Source: Clostridium acetobutylicum ATCC 824 (GTDB taxonomy: Bacteria; Bacillota; Clostridia; Clostridiales; Clostridiaceae). Taken from it: a DNA stretch of 64,000 bases. The stretch is from assembly GCF_000008765.1 (NCBI RefSeq), contig NC_003030.1, forward strand, positions 592,001 to 656,000, in the 5' to 3' direction. Of this stretch, positions 17,899-26,648 are shown piece after piece. The first letter of the stretch is position 1. The number at the start of each line of letters is the position of its first letter. A program made the translations under genes and the position numbers. Under the pieces are notes generated by a model that saw only the letters and a list, made by a program, of their open reading frames with translations, searched no databases and was not told the origin of the DNA.

Positions 17899-19377
17899 AT
17901 GTCTTTAATTAATGTTACAAATTTAACCTTTGCTTATGAAGGTAGTTATGATAATATTTTTGAAAATGTAAGTTTTCAAATTGATACTGATTGGAAATTG
18001 GGGTTTACTGGAAGAAACGGTAGAGGAAAGACTACGTTTCTAAATCTTTTGCTTGGAAAATACGAATATAATGGAAGCATCTCGACTGATGTGAATTTTG
18101 AATACTTTCCTTATGAAGTGCAGGAGAAAGGCAAATTTGTCATAGATGTCATAAAGGAGATTAGTCCAAATTCAATGGATTGGGAAATAGTAAAAGAATT
18201 ATCTTTGTTAGATATAGACTATGAAGCTTTATATAGACAGTTCTATACTCTCTCTAAAGGAGAGCAGACCAAATCATTGTTGGCTGCTATGTTTTTGAAA
18301 GAGAATTCTTTTTTGCTTATTGATGAGCCTACAAATCATTTGGATGCTGAAGGGAGAAAGAAACTAAGTAATTACTTGAAAAAGAAGAAAGGATTTATTC
18401 TAATTTCACATGATAGATCTTTTTTGGATAATTGTGTTGACCATATTTTGTCTATTAATAGAACTAATATTGAAATACAAAAAGGGAATTTTTCTTCATG
18501 GTGGAGAAACAAGGAATTAAAAGATGGGTTTGAACTAGCAGAAAATGAAAAATTGAAAAAGGATATTAATAGACTTTCTAGCTCGGCAAAACGTACATCT
18601 ACGTGGTCAGATAGTGTTGAAAGTAGCAAGTATGGAACTACTAATTCTGGGAGCAAATTAGATAAAGGATATGTTGGACATAAATCTGAAAAAATGATGA
18701 AACGTGCTAAAAATATAGAAGCTAGACAACAAAATATGATTAAGGAAAAATCAAGACTTCTTAAAAATATTGAGAATAATGAAAATTTAAAAATAGTACC
18801 GCTTACTTTTCATGATAAAAAGCTTGTAGAAGTTATAGATGTTGCAATTAAATATGATGATAGAATTGTCTGTGAAGGAGTAAGATTTAATATAGAGAAA
18901 GGTGAAAGAATTGCTATTCAAGGAAAGAATGGCAGCGGAAAATCAAGTATATTGAAATTAATTTATGGAGAAGACATCCCACATAGCGGAATTGTAAGAA
19001 AGAATAATAAATTAATTATTTCATATGTTTCACAAGATACATCAGATTTATATGGTAATTTATCTGAGTATGCGGATAAATACTGCATTGATGAAACTTT
19101 ATTTAAATCAATGCTTAGAAAGCTTGATTTTTCAAGAGAACAGTTCGAAAAGGATATCAAGGATTTTAGCGGAGGACAGAAGAAAAAGGTACTGCTTGCA
19201 AAAAGTCTGTGTGAACGGGCACATTTGTATATTTGGGATGAACCATTGAATTTTATTGATGTCATTTCTCGTATGCAGGTTGAGAAATTGTTAATTGAAT
19301 ATGAACCTACAATTTTGTTTGTTGAGCATGATATTTCGTTTTGCGAGAATGTTGCAACAAAAACAATAAAATTATAA
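17899..19377 (+). CDS. Lsa-type ABC-F ribosome-protection protein
   Basis: This soluble protein of about 492 residues has two ATPase domains and no membrane segments. The first domain has GRNGRGKTT, LSKGEQT and LIDEPTNHLD. The second has GKNGSGKSS, FSGGQKKKV and YIWDEPLNFIDV. A linker of about 80 residues contains FELAENEKLKK and a lysine-rich helix typical of the arm that reaches the peptidyl-transferase centre. The pattern matches Lsa proteins, which displace lincosamides, pleuromutilins and streptogramin A from ribosomes. Start ATG 17899 follows GAGGAGG; an upstream in-frame start at 17860 precedes that site. Expression is probably controlled by the leader at 17495-17850. Confidence 0.9.
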   Translation: MSLINVTNLTFAYEGSYDNIFENVSFQIDTDWKLGFTGRNGRGKTTFLNLLLGKYEYNGSISTDVNFEYFPYEVQEKGKFVIDVIKEISPNSMDWEIVKELSLLDIDYEALYRQFYTLSKGEQTKSLLAAMFLKENSFLLIDEPTNHLDAEGRKKLSNYLKKKKGFILISHDRSFLDNCVDHILSINRTNIEIQKGNFSSWWRNKELKDGFELAENEKLKKDINRLSSSAKRTSTWSDSVESSKYGTTNSGSKLDKGYVGHKSEKMMKRAKNIEARQQNMIKEKSRLLKNIENNENLKIVPLTFHDKKLVEVIDVAIKYDDRIVCEGVRFNIEKGERIAIQGKNGSGKSSILKLIYGEDIPHSGIVRKNNKLIISYVSQDTSDLYGNLSEYADKYCIDETLFKSMLRKLDFSREQFEKDIKDFSGGQKKKVLLAKSLCERAHLYIWDEPLNFIDVISRMQVEKLLIEYEPTILFVEHDISFCENVATKTIKL

Positions 19378-19756
19378 AGGTTTAAATGGGCATTAATGTA
19401 AAGGTAACACACGGAATCAGATGTTTTGGTGATGACTGTATGGAGTATAGTATAGGTCTTTAATTATACTGGGTTTCCCTGATAACTATTGATAGTTATC
19501 AGGGAGCCTACATAAAGCAAATAGTATCAAATTGATACAAAAAGATAAAAAATAACATATTACTGGACGGTAAAAAATTGATTATCTAAAGGAAATATTT
19601 TCTTGTAATAGAATTAATAAGTGACTATACAGGAATAGCACCAGCAGTAAGCATTAAATTTATAAGGTTATTCATTTTTTAAAAACTAGAAATTATTATT
19701 GATAAAATATCTAACAGTATTAGTGCATAATATTATTAGCAAAATGAGGAGAAAAC
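19378..19756. other. Non-coding stretch with a perfect 14-bp hairpin
   Basis: No gene is seen here. TCCCTGATAACTAT (19476-19489) and ATAGTTATCAGGGA (19492-19505) form a perfect hairpin with a two-base loop but no T tract, so it may end the ABC-F message inefficiently or be the scar of a mobile element. GAGG before 19757 is the ribosome site of the broken exporter gene that follows. Confidence 0.5.
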
Positions 19757-20530
19757 ATGATTAAATTATTAAAGCGTTTGAGAGTTAGAGAGTTGATCCA
19801 AGCATTTATCAGTTTAGTTTTCATAGCAGCACAGGTCTGGTTAGATTTAAAACTTCCTGATTGTATGTCAGATATTACAAGACTTCTGCAAACACAGAGA
19901 AGTGAAATGTAAGATATATGTTAGCAGGTGGAAAGATGATGCTTTGTGCCTTATGTAGTTTTGCAGCTGCTGTAGTGGTAGAATTTTTTGTTGAAAGAAT
20001 TGAGGCTTCCTTTTCGCAAAATTTTAGAAGCCTTTTGTTTTCCAAGGTAGATTCTTTTCAATGGAAGAAATAAACCGCTTTTCAACAGATAGTCTGATAA
20101 CTCGATCAACAAATGATATTACTCAAGTACAGATGCTAGTTGCCATGGGTTTATAGACGCTAATCGAAGCACCAATCTTAGGAGTATGGTCAATTACAAA
20201 GATTGAGGGAAAAGGATTTGAGTGAACGGTTGCTACTGTAGTAATGCTAGGAATTATGGTTTTTGTGATATCCATGATTATGATTTTTGTTATTCCAAAG
20301 TTTAAAAAATGTAAGTCCTTACTGATAATCTAAACCGTGTAACAAGAGAAAATCTTACAGGATTACGGGTTGTAAGATCATATAATGCAGAAGACTATCA
20401 GGAAGAAAAATTTGAAAATACCAATAAAGAATTAATGACTACGCAGCTATGCACCAATCGTGGCATGGCTGTTATGATGCCTATGATGATTTTTATCCTG
20501 ATTCCAAGAGCTTCTGATTATGTTCTGGAA
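19757..20530 (+). pseudogene. Remnant of an ABC multidrug exporter (N-terminal membrane domain only)
   Basis: Translation in shifting frames gives a recognisable exporter membrane domain: MIKLLKRLRVRELIQAF, AQVWLDLKLPDCMSDITR, a broken ARIAASFS-like stretch, SLITRSTNDITQVQMLVAMG, and NLTGLRVVRAYNAEDYQEE-like sequence. Stops interrupt it at 19912 and again near 20070, 20154 and 20222, and several frameshifts are needed to follow it. The sequence ends after the AMAVMMP-like segment, with no ATPase domain. Family members are half-transporters of about 580-600 residues (YheI/LmrA-like), so more than half is missing. It is dead, and its good residual similarity suggests recent loss. Confidence 0.8.
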
Positions 20531-20605
20531 AATATAAGCAATAGTGCTTTCAGCTTAAATATTACAAGTAAAAAACACTTTGCCATTAAGATAAAAAGAA
20601 TATAG

Positions 20606-20662
20606 TTGACAATTAGTCTAATTAGACTATAATATTTAAGTATGGCTAGTCTAATTAGACTA
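20606..20662 (+). promoter_or_regulatory. Promoter covered by two identical 16-bp palindromes
   Basis: TTGACA (20606-20611), a 16-base spacer and TATAAT (20628-20633) form a promoter. The perfect palindrome TAGTCTAATTAGACTA occupies 20614-20629, in the spacer and -10 box, and again 20647-20662, just past the start point. The copies are 33 bp apart, about three helical turns, so two dimers would bind the same face. The PadR-family gene in this operon is the obvious candidate repressor. Confidence 0.8.
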
Positions 20663-20736
20663 ATAATAATTTCAAGGTTTTTGATATTTAGAAAAACTTA
20701 ATGAAGCAGTAAAGTAAATAGAAAGAAGGGCTTAAA

Positions 20737-21585
20737 GTGGTTAAATCGTTTTTGATGTTAGGGCAGTCAAATATGGCTGGGCGTGGTTTTATTAATGAAG
20801 TTCCCATGATTTATAATGAGAGAATACAAATGTTACGTAATGGTAGATGGCAAATGATGACTGAGCCAATCAATTATGATCGTCCTGTTTCGGGAATAAG
20901 TTTAGCGGGTTCATTTGCAGATGCATGGAGTCAAAAAAATCAAGAAGATATTATTGGATTGATTCCTTGTGCTGAAGGTGGAAGTTCAATTGATGAGTGG
21001 GCTTTAGATGGGGTGCTTTTTAGACATGCATTAACCGAAGCTAAATTCGCTATGGAAAGTAGTGAATTAACAGGAATTCTATGGCACCAAGGGGAGAGTG
21101 ATAGCCTTAATGGTAACTACAAAGTATATTATAAAAAGTTACTTTTAATTATTGAAGCTCTTAGAAAGGAGCTCAATGTCCCAGATATTCCGATTATTAT
21201 TGGTGGCTTAGGAGATTTTTTAGGAAAAGAAAGATTTGGAAAAGGCTGTACTGAATATAATTTCATTAATAAGGAGTTACAAAAATTTGCTTTTGAACAG
21301 GATAACTGTTACTTTGTTACAGCATCAGGTTTAACTTGTAATCCTGATGGCATTCATATTGATGCTATTTCTCAAAGAAAATTTGGTTTACGATATTTTG
21401 AAGCCTTTTTTAATAGGAAACATGTATTAGAGCCATTAATTAATGAAAATGAATTGCTAAATCTAAATTATGCTAGAACACATACTAAAGCAGAAAAGAT
21501 ATATATAAAAAGTATGGATTTTGCATTGGGAAAAATATCGTATGATGAATTTACATCTGAACTTATGAAAATCAACAATGATTAA
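20737..21585 (+). CDS. SGNH-type carbohydrate esterase (sialate O-acetylesterase/CE6-like)
   Basis: The 282-residue protein begins with FLMLGQSNMAGRG, the block containing the nucleophile Ser of the SASA family (pfam03629). GILWHQGESDS carries the oxyanion and glycine block, and DGIHIDAISQRKFG holds the Asp-His pair. These enzymes remove acetyl groups from sugars or xylan. There is no signal peptide, so it acts in the cytoplasm on imported substrates. A C-terminal tail of about 60 residues is extra to the domain. The GTG start follows GAAGGG. The PadR-type regulator starts 63 bases downstream, and the operon has twin palindromic operators. Confidence 0.85.
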   Translation: MVKSFLMLGQSNMAGRGFINEVPMIYNERIQMLRNGRWQMMTEPINYDRPVSGISLAGSFADAWSQKNQEDIIGLIPCAEGGSSIDEWALDGVLFRHALTEAKFAMESSELTGILWHQGESDSLNGNYKVYYKKLLLIIEALRKELNVPDIPIIIGGLGDFLGKERFGKGCTEYNFINKELQKFAFEQDNCYFVTASGLTCNPDGIHIDAISQRKFGLRYFEAFFNRKHVLEPLINENELLNLNYARTHTKAEKIYIKSMDFALGKISYDEFTSELMKINND

Positions 21586-21648
21586 ATATTACAAGTATAA
21601 AGGAGCTATTAATATAAATTTAATGAAGAACATAAAGGAGATGTTTTT

Positions 21649-22170
21649 TTGATACCATTACTAATTTTAGGTTTATTAAAACAAAAACCAGGTTCTTACG
21701 GATACGAATTATTAGCGTTAATGGAAGAGAGACATTATAAGTACATAGTAAATTTCACCAAAGGATCATTTTATTATAATCTTCAACAATTGGAAGAAAA
21801 GCAATATATAAAAAAAGTTAACCAATTAGACAGCACTAGAGAGAAGCGTAATTATATCATAACAGAACTAGGAGATAAAGAATTTGAAAAATTGATGTAT
21901 AAGTATGGTTCTAAGACAGATTATATAAACCTATCTTTTTATGCTGCTATGTTATTTGCTAATGAGTATAAAAGTAAGGAATTAACAAAACTAATAGAAA
22001 AGCAAATCGAACAAACAAAAAAGAAAATTTTTTTATTAGAGCAATCTCTTAATAATAATAAAGCTATACCTACTTATTTCAAAAAGATGTTAGAAAATTC
22101 GCGTTCTCATCATTTGGTAAATCTTCAATGGTTTGAAGGATTATTAAATGATATAAAAGATCAAAATTAA
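21649..22170 (+). CDS. PadR-family transcriptional regulator
   Basis: The 173-residue protein starts with IPLLILGLLKQKPGSYGYELLALME, the winged-helix opening of PadR proteins, followed by FTKGSFYYNLQQLEEKQYIKKV, the recognition helix and wing. The C-terminal half is helical and suits the dimerising antiparallel coil of the subfamily. The TTG start lies eight bases after AAGGAG. PadR proteins usually repress a neighbouring gene and are released by phenolic or drug ligands. It shares the operon with the esterase and probably binds the palindromes at 20614-20662, which would make it autoregulated. Confidence 0.88.
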   Translation: MIPLLILGLLKQKPGSYGYELLALMEERHYKYIVNFTKGSFYYNLQQLEEKQYIKKVNQLDSTREKRNYIITELGDKEFEKLMYKYGSKTDYINLSFYAAMLFANEYKSKELTKLIEKQIEQTKKKIFLLEQSLNNNKAIPTYFKKMLENSRSHHLVNLQWFEGLLNDIKDQN

Positions 22171-22277
22171 TTATAAGAGATTATCTGTTATTTATGAGGC
22201 TATATACTGATATTTACAGGAAACTTTTAAGATGTTATAATCTAGTTAAAAATTAGTTTGAAAGATAGGAAGTAAAC

Positions 22278-23051
22278 ATGAGATTAGAAGAATTGGTTAA
22301 TAATAATTACAATAAGCTCAATGAAAACGATCTCCACATATGGAAGTATATATGTTGTAATAAGCGTGAGTGTTGTACAATATCTATTGATGAATTAGCA
22401 AAAAAATGTAATATTTCAAGGACAACAATTTCTAGATTTACTCAAAAGCTATCTTTGGAGGGGTTTGGAGAGTTTAAAGTTAGGTTAAAACTAGAACTTG
22501 GCGTGAGTAATAATTTTAAAAGCAGCAGTGTTGAGGATGTTTATCAGGATTATTACAAAACAATAAAGGATATGAAGGAAAAGGATTTTTTAGAAATATG
22601 TCGTATGATTTATGGAGCAAAACATCTTTTTGTATATGGGACTGGGGCGGTACAAATTGCAGCAGCCAATGAACTTAAAAGGCATTTTATAAGTGTAAAT
22701 AAGTTTTTTGTTACAGTACACGGAGAAGCTGAAATGAATATGGTTCTAGAGACAGCTACTGATGAAGATTTAATTGTAATTATATCATTATCTGGTGAAA
22801 AAAAATCTGCGGTTGAATATTTGAAAAAAGTAAAGGTCAAGAATATACCATCTATTTCTATTACAAAATTATCCGACAACTCAATAGCGAGGTTATGTGA
22901 CGAGAATTTGTATATTATTACAAGAAATATAAAAATAGAAGGAGTGGTTACTTGTGAAAATGTAGGCCAATACTTCATTTTAATTGAGATATTATTTCTA
23001 AAATATATTACTTACTTAGGACAATTAAAAAAAGAGGATACAATATCATAG
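22278..23051 (+). CDS. RpiR-family regulator (HTH plus SIS domain), likely control of maltose genes
   Basis: The 257-residue protein has an N-terminal helix-turn-helix (IDELAKKCNISRTTISRFTQKLSLEGFGEFK) and a C-terminal SIS sugar-phosphate-binding domain from about residue 110, including VYGTGAVQIAAANELKRHF and VIISLSGEKKSAVEYLKK. RpiR proteins sense phosphosugars. Its position just upstream of malP-malH on the same strand, separated by a strong terminator, points to control of maltose uptake, probably through maltose 6'-phosphate. The effector and the activating or repressing mode are inferred. The ATG has only a weak ribosome site, GATAGGAAG. Confidence 0.9.
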   Translation: MRLEELVNNNYNKLNENDLHIWKYICCNKRECCTISIDELAKKCNISRTTISRFTQKLSLEGFGEFKVRLKLELGVSNNFKSSSVEDVYQDYYKTIKDMKEKDFLEICRMIYGAKHLFVYGTGAVQIAAANELKRHFISVNKFFVTVHGEAEMNMVLETATDEDLIVIISLSGEKKSAVEYLKKVKVKNIPSISITKLSDNSIARLCDENLYIITRNIKIEGVVTCENVGQYFILIEILFLKYITYLGQLKKEDTIS

Positions 23052-23062
23052 GATGTATATGT

Positions 23063-23097
23063 AAAAAAGTTAGCACAATATTTATGTGCTAACTTTT
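23063..23097 (+). terminator. Terminator after the RpiR regulator
   Basis: AAAAAAGTTAGCAC (23063-23076) pairs with GTGCTAACTTTTT (23086-23098) around a nine-base loop. Confidence 0.88.
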
Positions 23098-23196
23098 TGT
23101 TTTTTATATAAATATTGAAAAGATAGCCTGTGCGAATGCACAAATTATGTGCGAATAACTTAAAGATGTACATAAGAAGTAAATGGGTGAAAAGTA

Positions 23197-23225
23197 TTGA
23201 AAAGGTTTTCTTTAGTTGATAATAT
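23197..23225 (+). promoter_or_regulatory. malP promoter with a cre-like site over the -35 box
   Basis: TTGAAA (23197-23202), 17 bases and TAATAT (23220-23225). TGAAAAGGTTTTCT (23198-23211) is close to the CcpA cre consensus TGWAARCGYTWWCW, with G in place of the central C. A CcpA dimer bound there would block the promoter when glucose is present. A start point near 23232 leaves a 170-base leader in which no terminator hairpin is evident. Confidence 0.5.
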
Positions 23226-23398
23226 AAACTCATACAAGATATCTTGGTAAGAAACATTAGATCACAGACATAACAATTTGGGCTAAATTATGAAACAAAC
23301 AATTTGATACAAGTTATAAGGAAGGTAATACAGTACGATAATTGCTTTCTTAAAAATATCACAATAGTTATTGATAAAAGATTTGAGGGGGTCAAAAA

Positions 23399-24994
23399 AT
23401 GATGCAAAAAATTCAGCGCTTTGGAGCTGCCATGTTTGTTCCGGTTTTATTCTTTGCTTTTTATGGTATGGTTGTTGGATTTTCTATTTTGTTTACAAAT
23501 CAAGATATTATGGGTTCCATAGCAGCAAAAGGTACAGCATGGTATAGCTTTTGGTATGTAGTTCAGCAAGGTGGATGGACGGTGTTTAATCAACTACCCT
23601 TATTGTTTGTAGTTGGATTACCAATTGCCTTAGCTAAAAAAGCACAAGCCCGTGCCTGTCTAGAAGCTCTATTAATATATTTAACATTTAATTATTTTAT
23701 TAATGCTATTCTTACTATTTCAGGTTCAAGTTTCGGAGTTAACTTTAATTTACAACCTGGAGTTAGCCATGGGGTATCAAGTGGGCTTGCATTGATTGCA
23801 GGCATAAAGACGCTTGATACTGGTATGATAGGTGCAATTTTAATTGCAGGTATAGCTGTGTATCTACATGGTAAGTTTTTCGAAAAGAGATTACCAGTTT
23901 ACTTAGGTATTTTTCAAGGTTCAGTTTTCGTGGTGATGATAGGATTTTTCGTAATGCTACCAACTTCTTTGTTAATGTGTCTAGTTTGGCCTAAGGTCCA
24001 ATGCGGCATAGGAGCGTTACAAGGGTTCTTAGCTTCATCTGGAGTTATAGGCGTATGGATATATACATTTTTAGAACGTATCTTGATTCCAACGGGCTTG
24101 CACCATTTTATCTATGGACCATTTGTTTATGGGCCAGCAGTAGTACCTGATGGTATTGCTTCATATTGGCCAAAGCATTTATCAGATTTTGCAACAAGTG
24201 CTCGTTCATTAAAAGATATGTTCCCAGCCGGCGGTTTTGCACTGCATGGATCTTCTAAGGTATTTGGATGTACTGGTATAGCATTGGCTATCTACAGCAC
24301 TGCAAAGCCTGAAAAGAAAAAAATTGTAGCTGGTTTACTTATACCAGCAACAATAACAGCTATTGTAGCGGGCATTACTGAACCTCTTGAGTTTACGTTT
24401 TTATTTATAGCTCCAGCATTATTTGCAGTACATGCTGTGTTGGCTGCAACTTTAGCGGCAATAGAATATGCATTTGGTGTTGTAGGTAATTTTGGAGGGG
24501 GATTAATTGATTGGTTTGCACAAAACTGGCTGCCATTATTTAAGTATCATCCAGTTACTTATATAACTCAAATAATAATAGGATTATGTTTTACAGCAAT
24601 ATATTTCTTAGTATTCCGTTTCTTAATATTAAAGTTTAATTTTGCTACTCCTGGACGAGAGATAGATGATGAAGAAACAAAACTTTATACAAAAGCTGAT
24701 TATAAGGCAAAACAAGGCGCAGCTGAGGAAGTTAAGAATGATGAAATAGATGGAAGTCAAGCTATGCAATTTTTACAAGCCTTAGGTGGAAGTGAAAATA
24801 TTGCAGATGTTACTAATTGTGCAACTAGACTGCGTGTATCTGTAAAAGATGAAAGTAAGTTATTACCAGATAGTGTTTTCAAAAAAGCTGGAGCACATGG
24901 AGTGGTTAGAAATGGAAAAGCCATTCAAGTTATAGTTGGATTATCAGTTCCGCAGGTAAGAGAAGAGTTTGAGGGATTACTTATAAAGTCATAA
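23399..24994 (+). CDS. malP: PTS alpha-glucoside (maltose) transporter subunit IIBC
   Basis: This membrane permease imports and phosphorylates maltose and related alpha-glucosides at the expense of PEP. It has 531 residues. The N-terminal IIC domain has about ten hydrophobic segments and a conserved GITEPLEFTFLF block near residue 325. The C-terminal IIB domain holds the phosphorylated Cys474 in DVTNCATRLRV. No IIA domain is present, so a separate IIA protein is needed. It is followed by the matching phospho-alpha-glucosidase. This gene pair is known in C. acetobutylicum as malP-malH; GlvC-type is the equivalent name in bacilli. Confidence 0.93.
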   Translation: MMQKIQRFGAAMFVPVLFFAFYGMVVGFSILFTNQDIMGSIAAKGTAWYSFWYVVQQGGWTVFNQLPLLFVVGLPIALAKKAQARACLEALLIYLTFNYFINAILTISGSSFGVNFNLQPGVSHGVSSGLALIAGIKTLDTGMIGAILIAGIAVYLHGKFFEKRLPVYLGIFQGSVFVVMIGFFVMLPTSLLMCLVWPKVQCGIGALQGFLASSGVIGVWIYTFLERILIPTGLHHFIYGPFVYGPAVVPDGIASYWPKHLSDFATSARSLKDMFPAGGFALHGSSKVFGCTGIALAIYSTAKPEKKKIVAGLLIPATITAIVAGITEPLEFTFLFIAPALFAVHAVLAATLAAIEYAFGVVGNFGGGLIDWFAQNWLPLFKYHPVTYITQIIIGLCFTAIYFLVFRFLILKFNFATPGREIDDEETKLYTKADYKAKQGAAEEVKNDEIDGSQAMQFLQALGGSENIADVTNCATRLRVSVKDESKLLPDSVFKKAGAHGVVRNGKAIQVIVGLSVPQVREEFEGLLIKS

Positions 24995-25044
24995 ATTAGT
25001 ATTAAATAAATAATCAATTTGTTATCTAAAATTAATAAAAATAG

Positions 25045-26397
<1,353 letters not shown>

Positions 26398-26436
26398 TAA
26401 AGCATATAGTGAGTGAAAACAATTAAAATTTTCAAG

Positions 26437-26470
26437 AAAAGTACTAATCGAATAGGTTGGTACTTTTTTT
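26437..26470 (+). terminator. Terminator of the malPH operon
   Basis: GTACTAATC (26441-26449) pairs with GGTTGGTAC (26455-26463), with two G-U pairs, flanked by A residues and seven T residues. Confidence 0.8.
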
Positions 26471-26648
26471 ATACAGAAGTGGGTAAGATGAGTACTAACA
26501 GTTGATAAAATTAATCCCCCAACTTAATTATATCATATGGAATTTTTAAATAATAGGCTTATAATTTGTGCTTATTGTGTGTATTATAGGAACAGATATT
26601 ATTGATAAATGGTTTACCTATACAGAGAAAAGAAGAAGGGGTATGTGT

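Noticed and set aside
26524-26648. Rifamycin-associated palindrome upstream of rph
   Set aside because: The GC-rich element known before some rph genes is not present in the upstream region.
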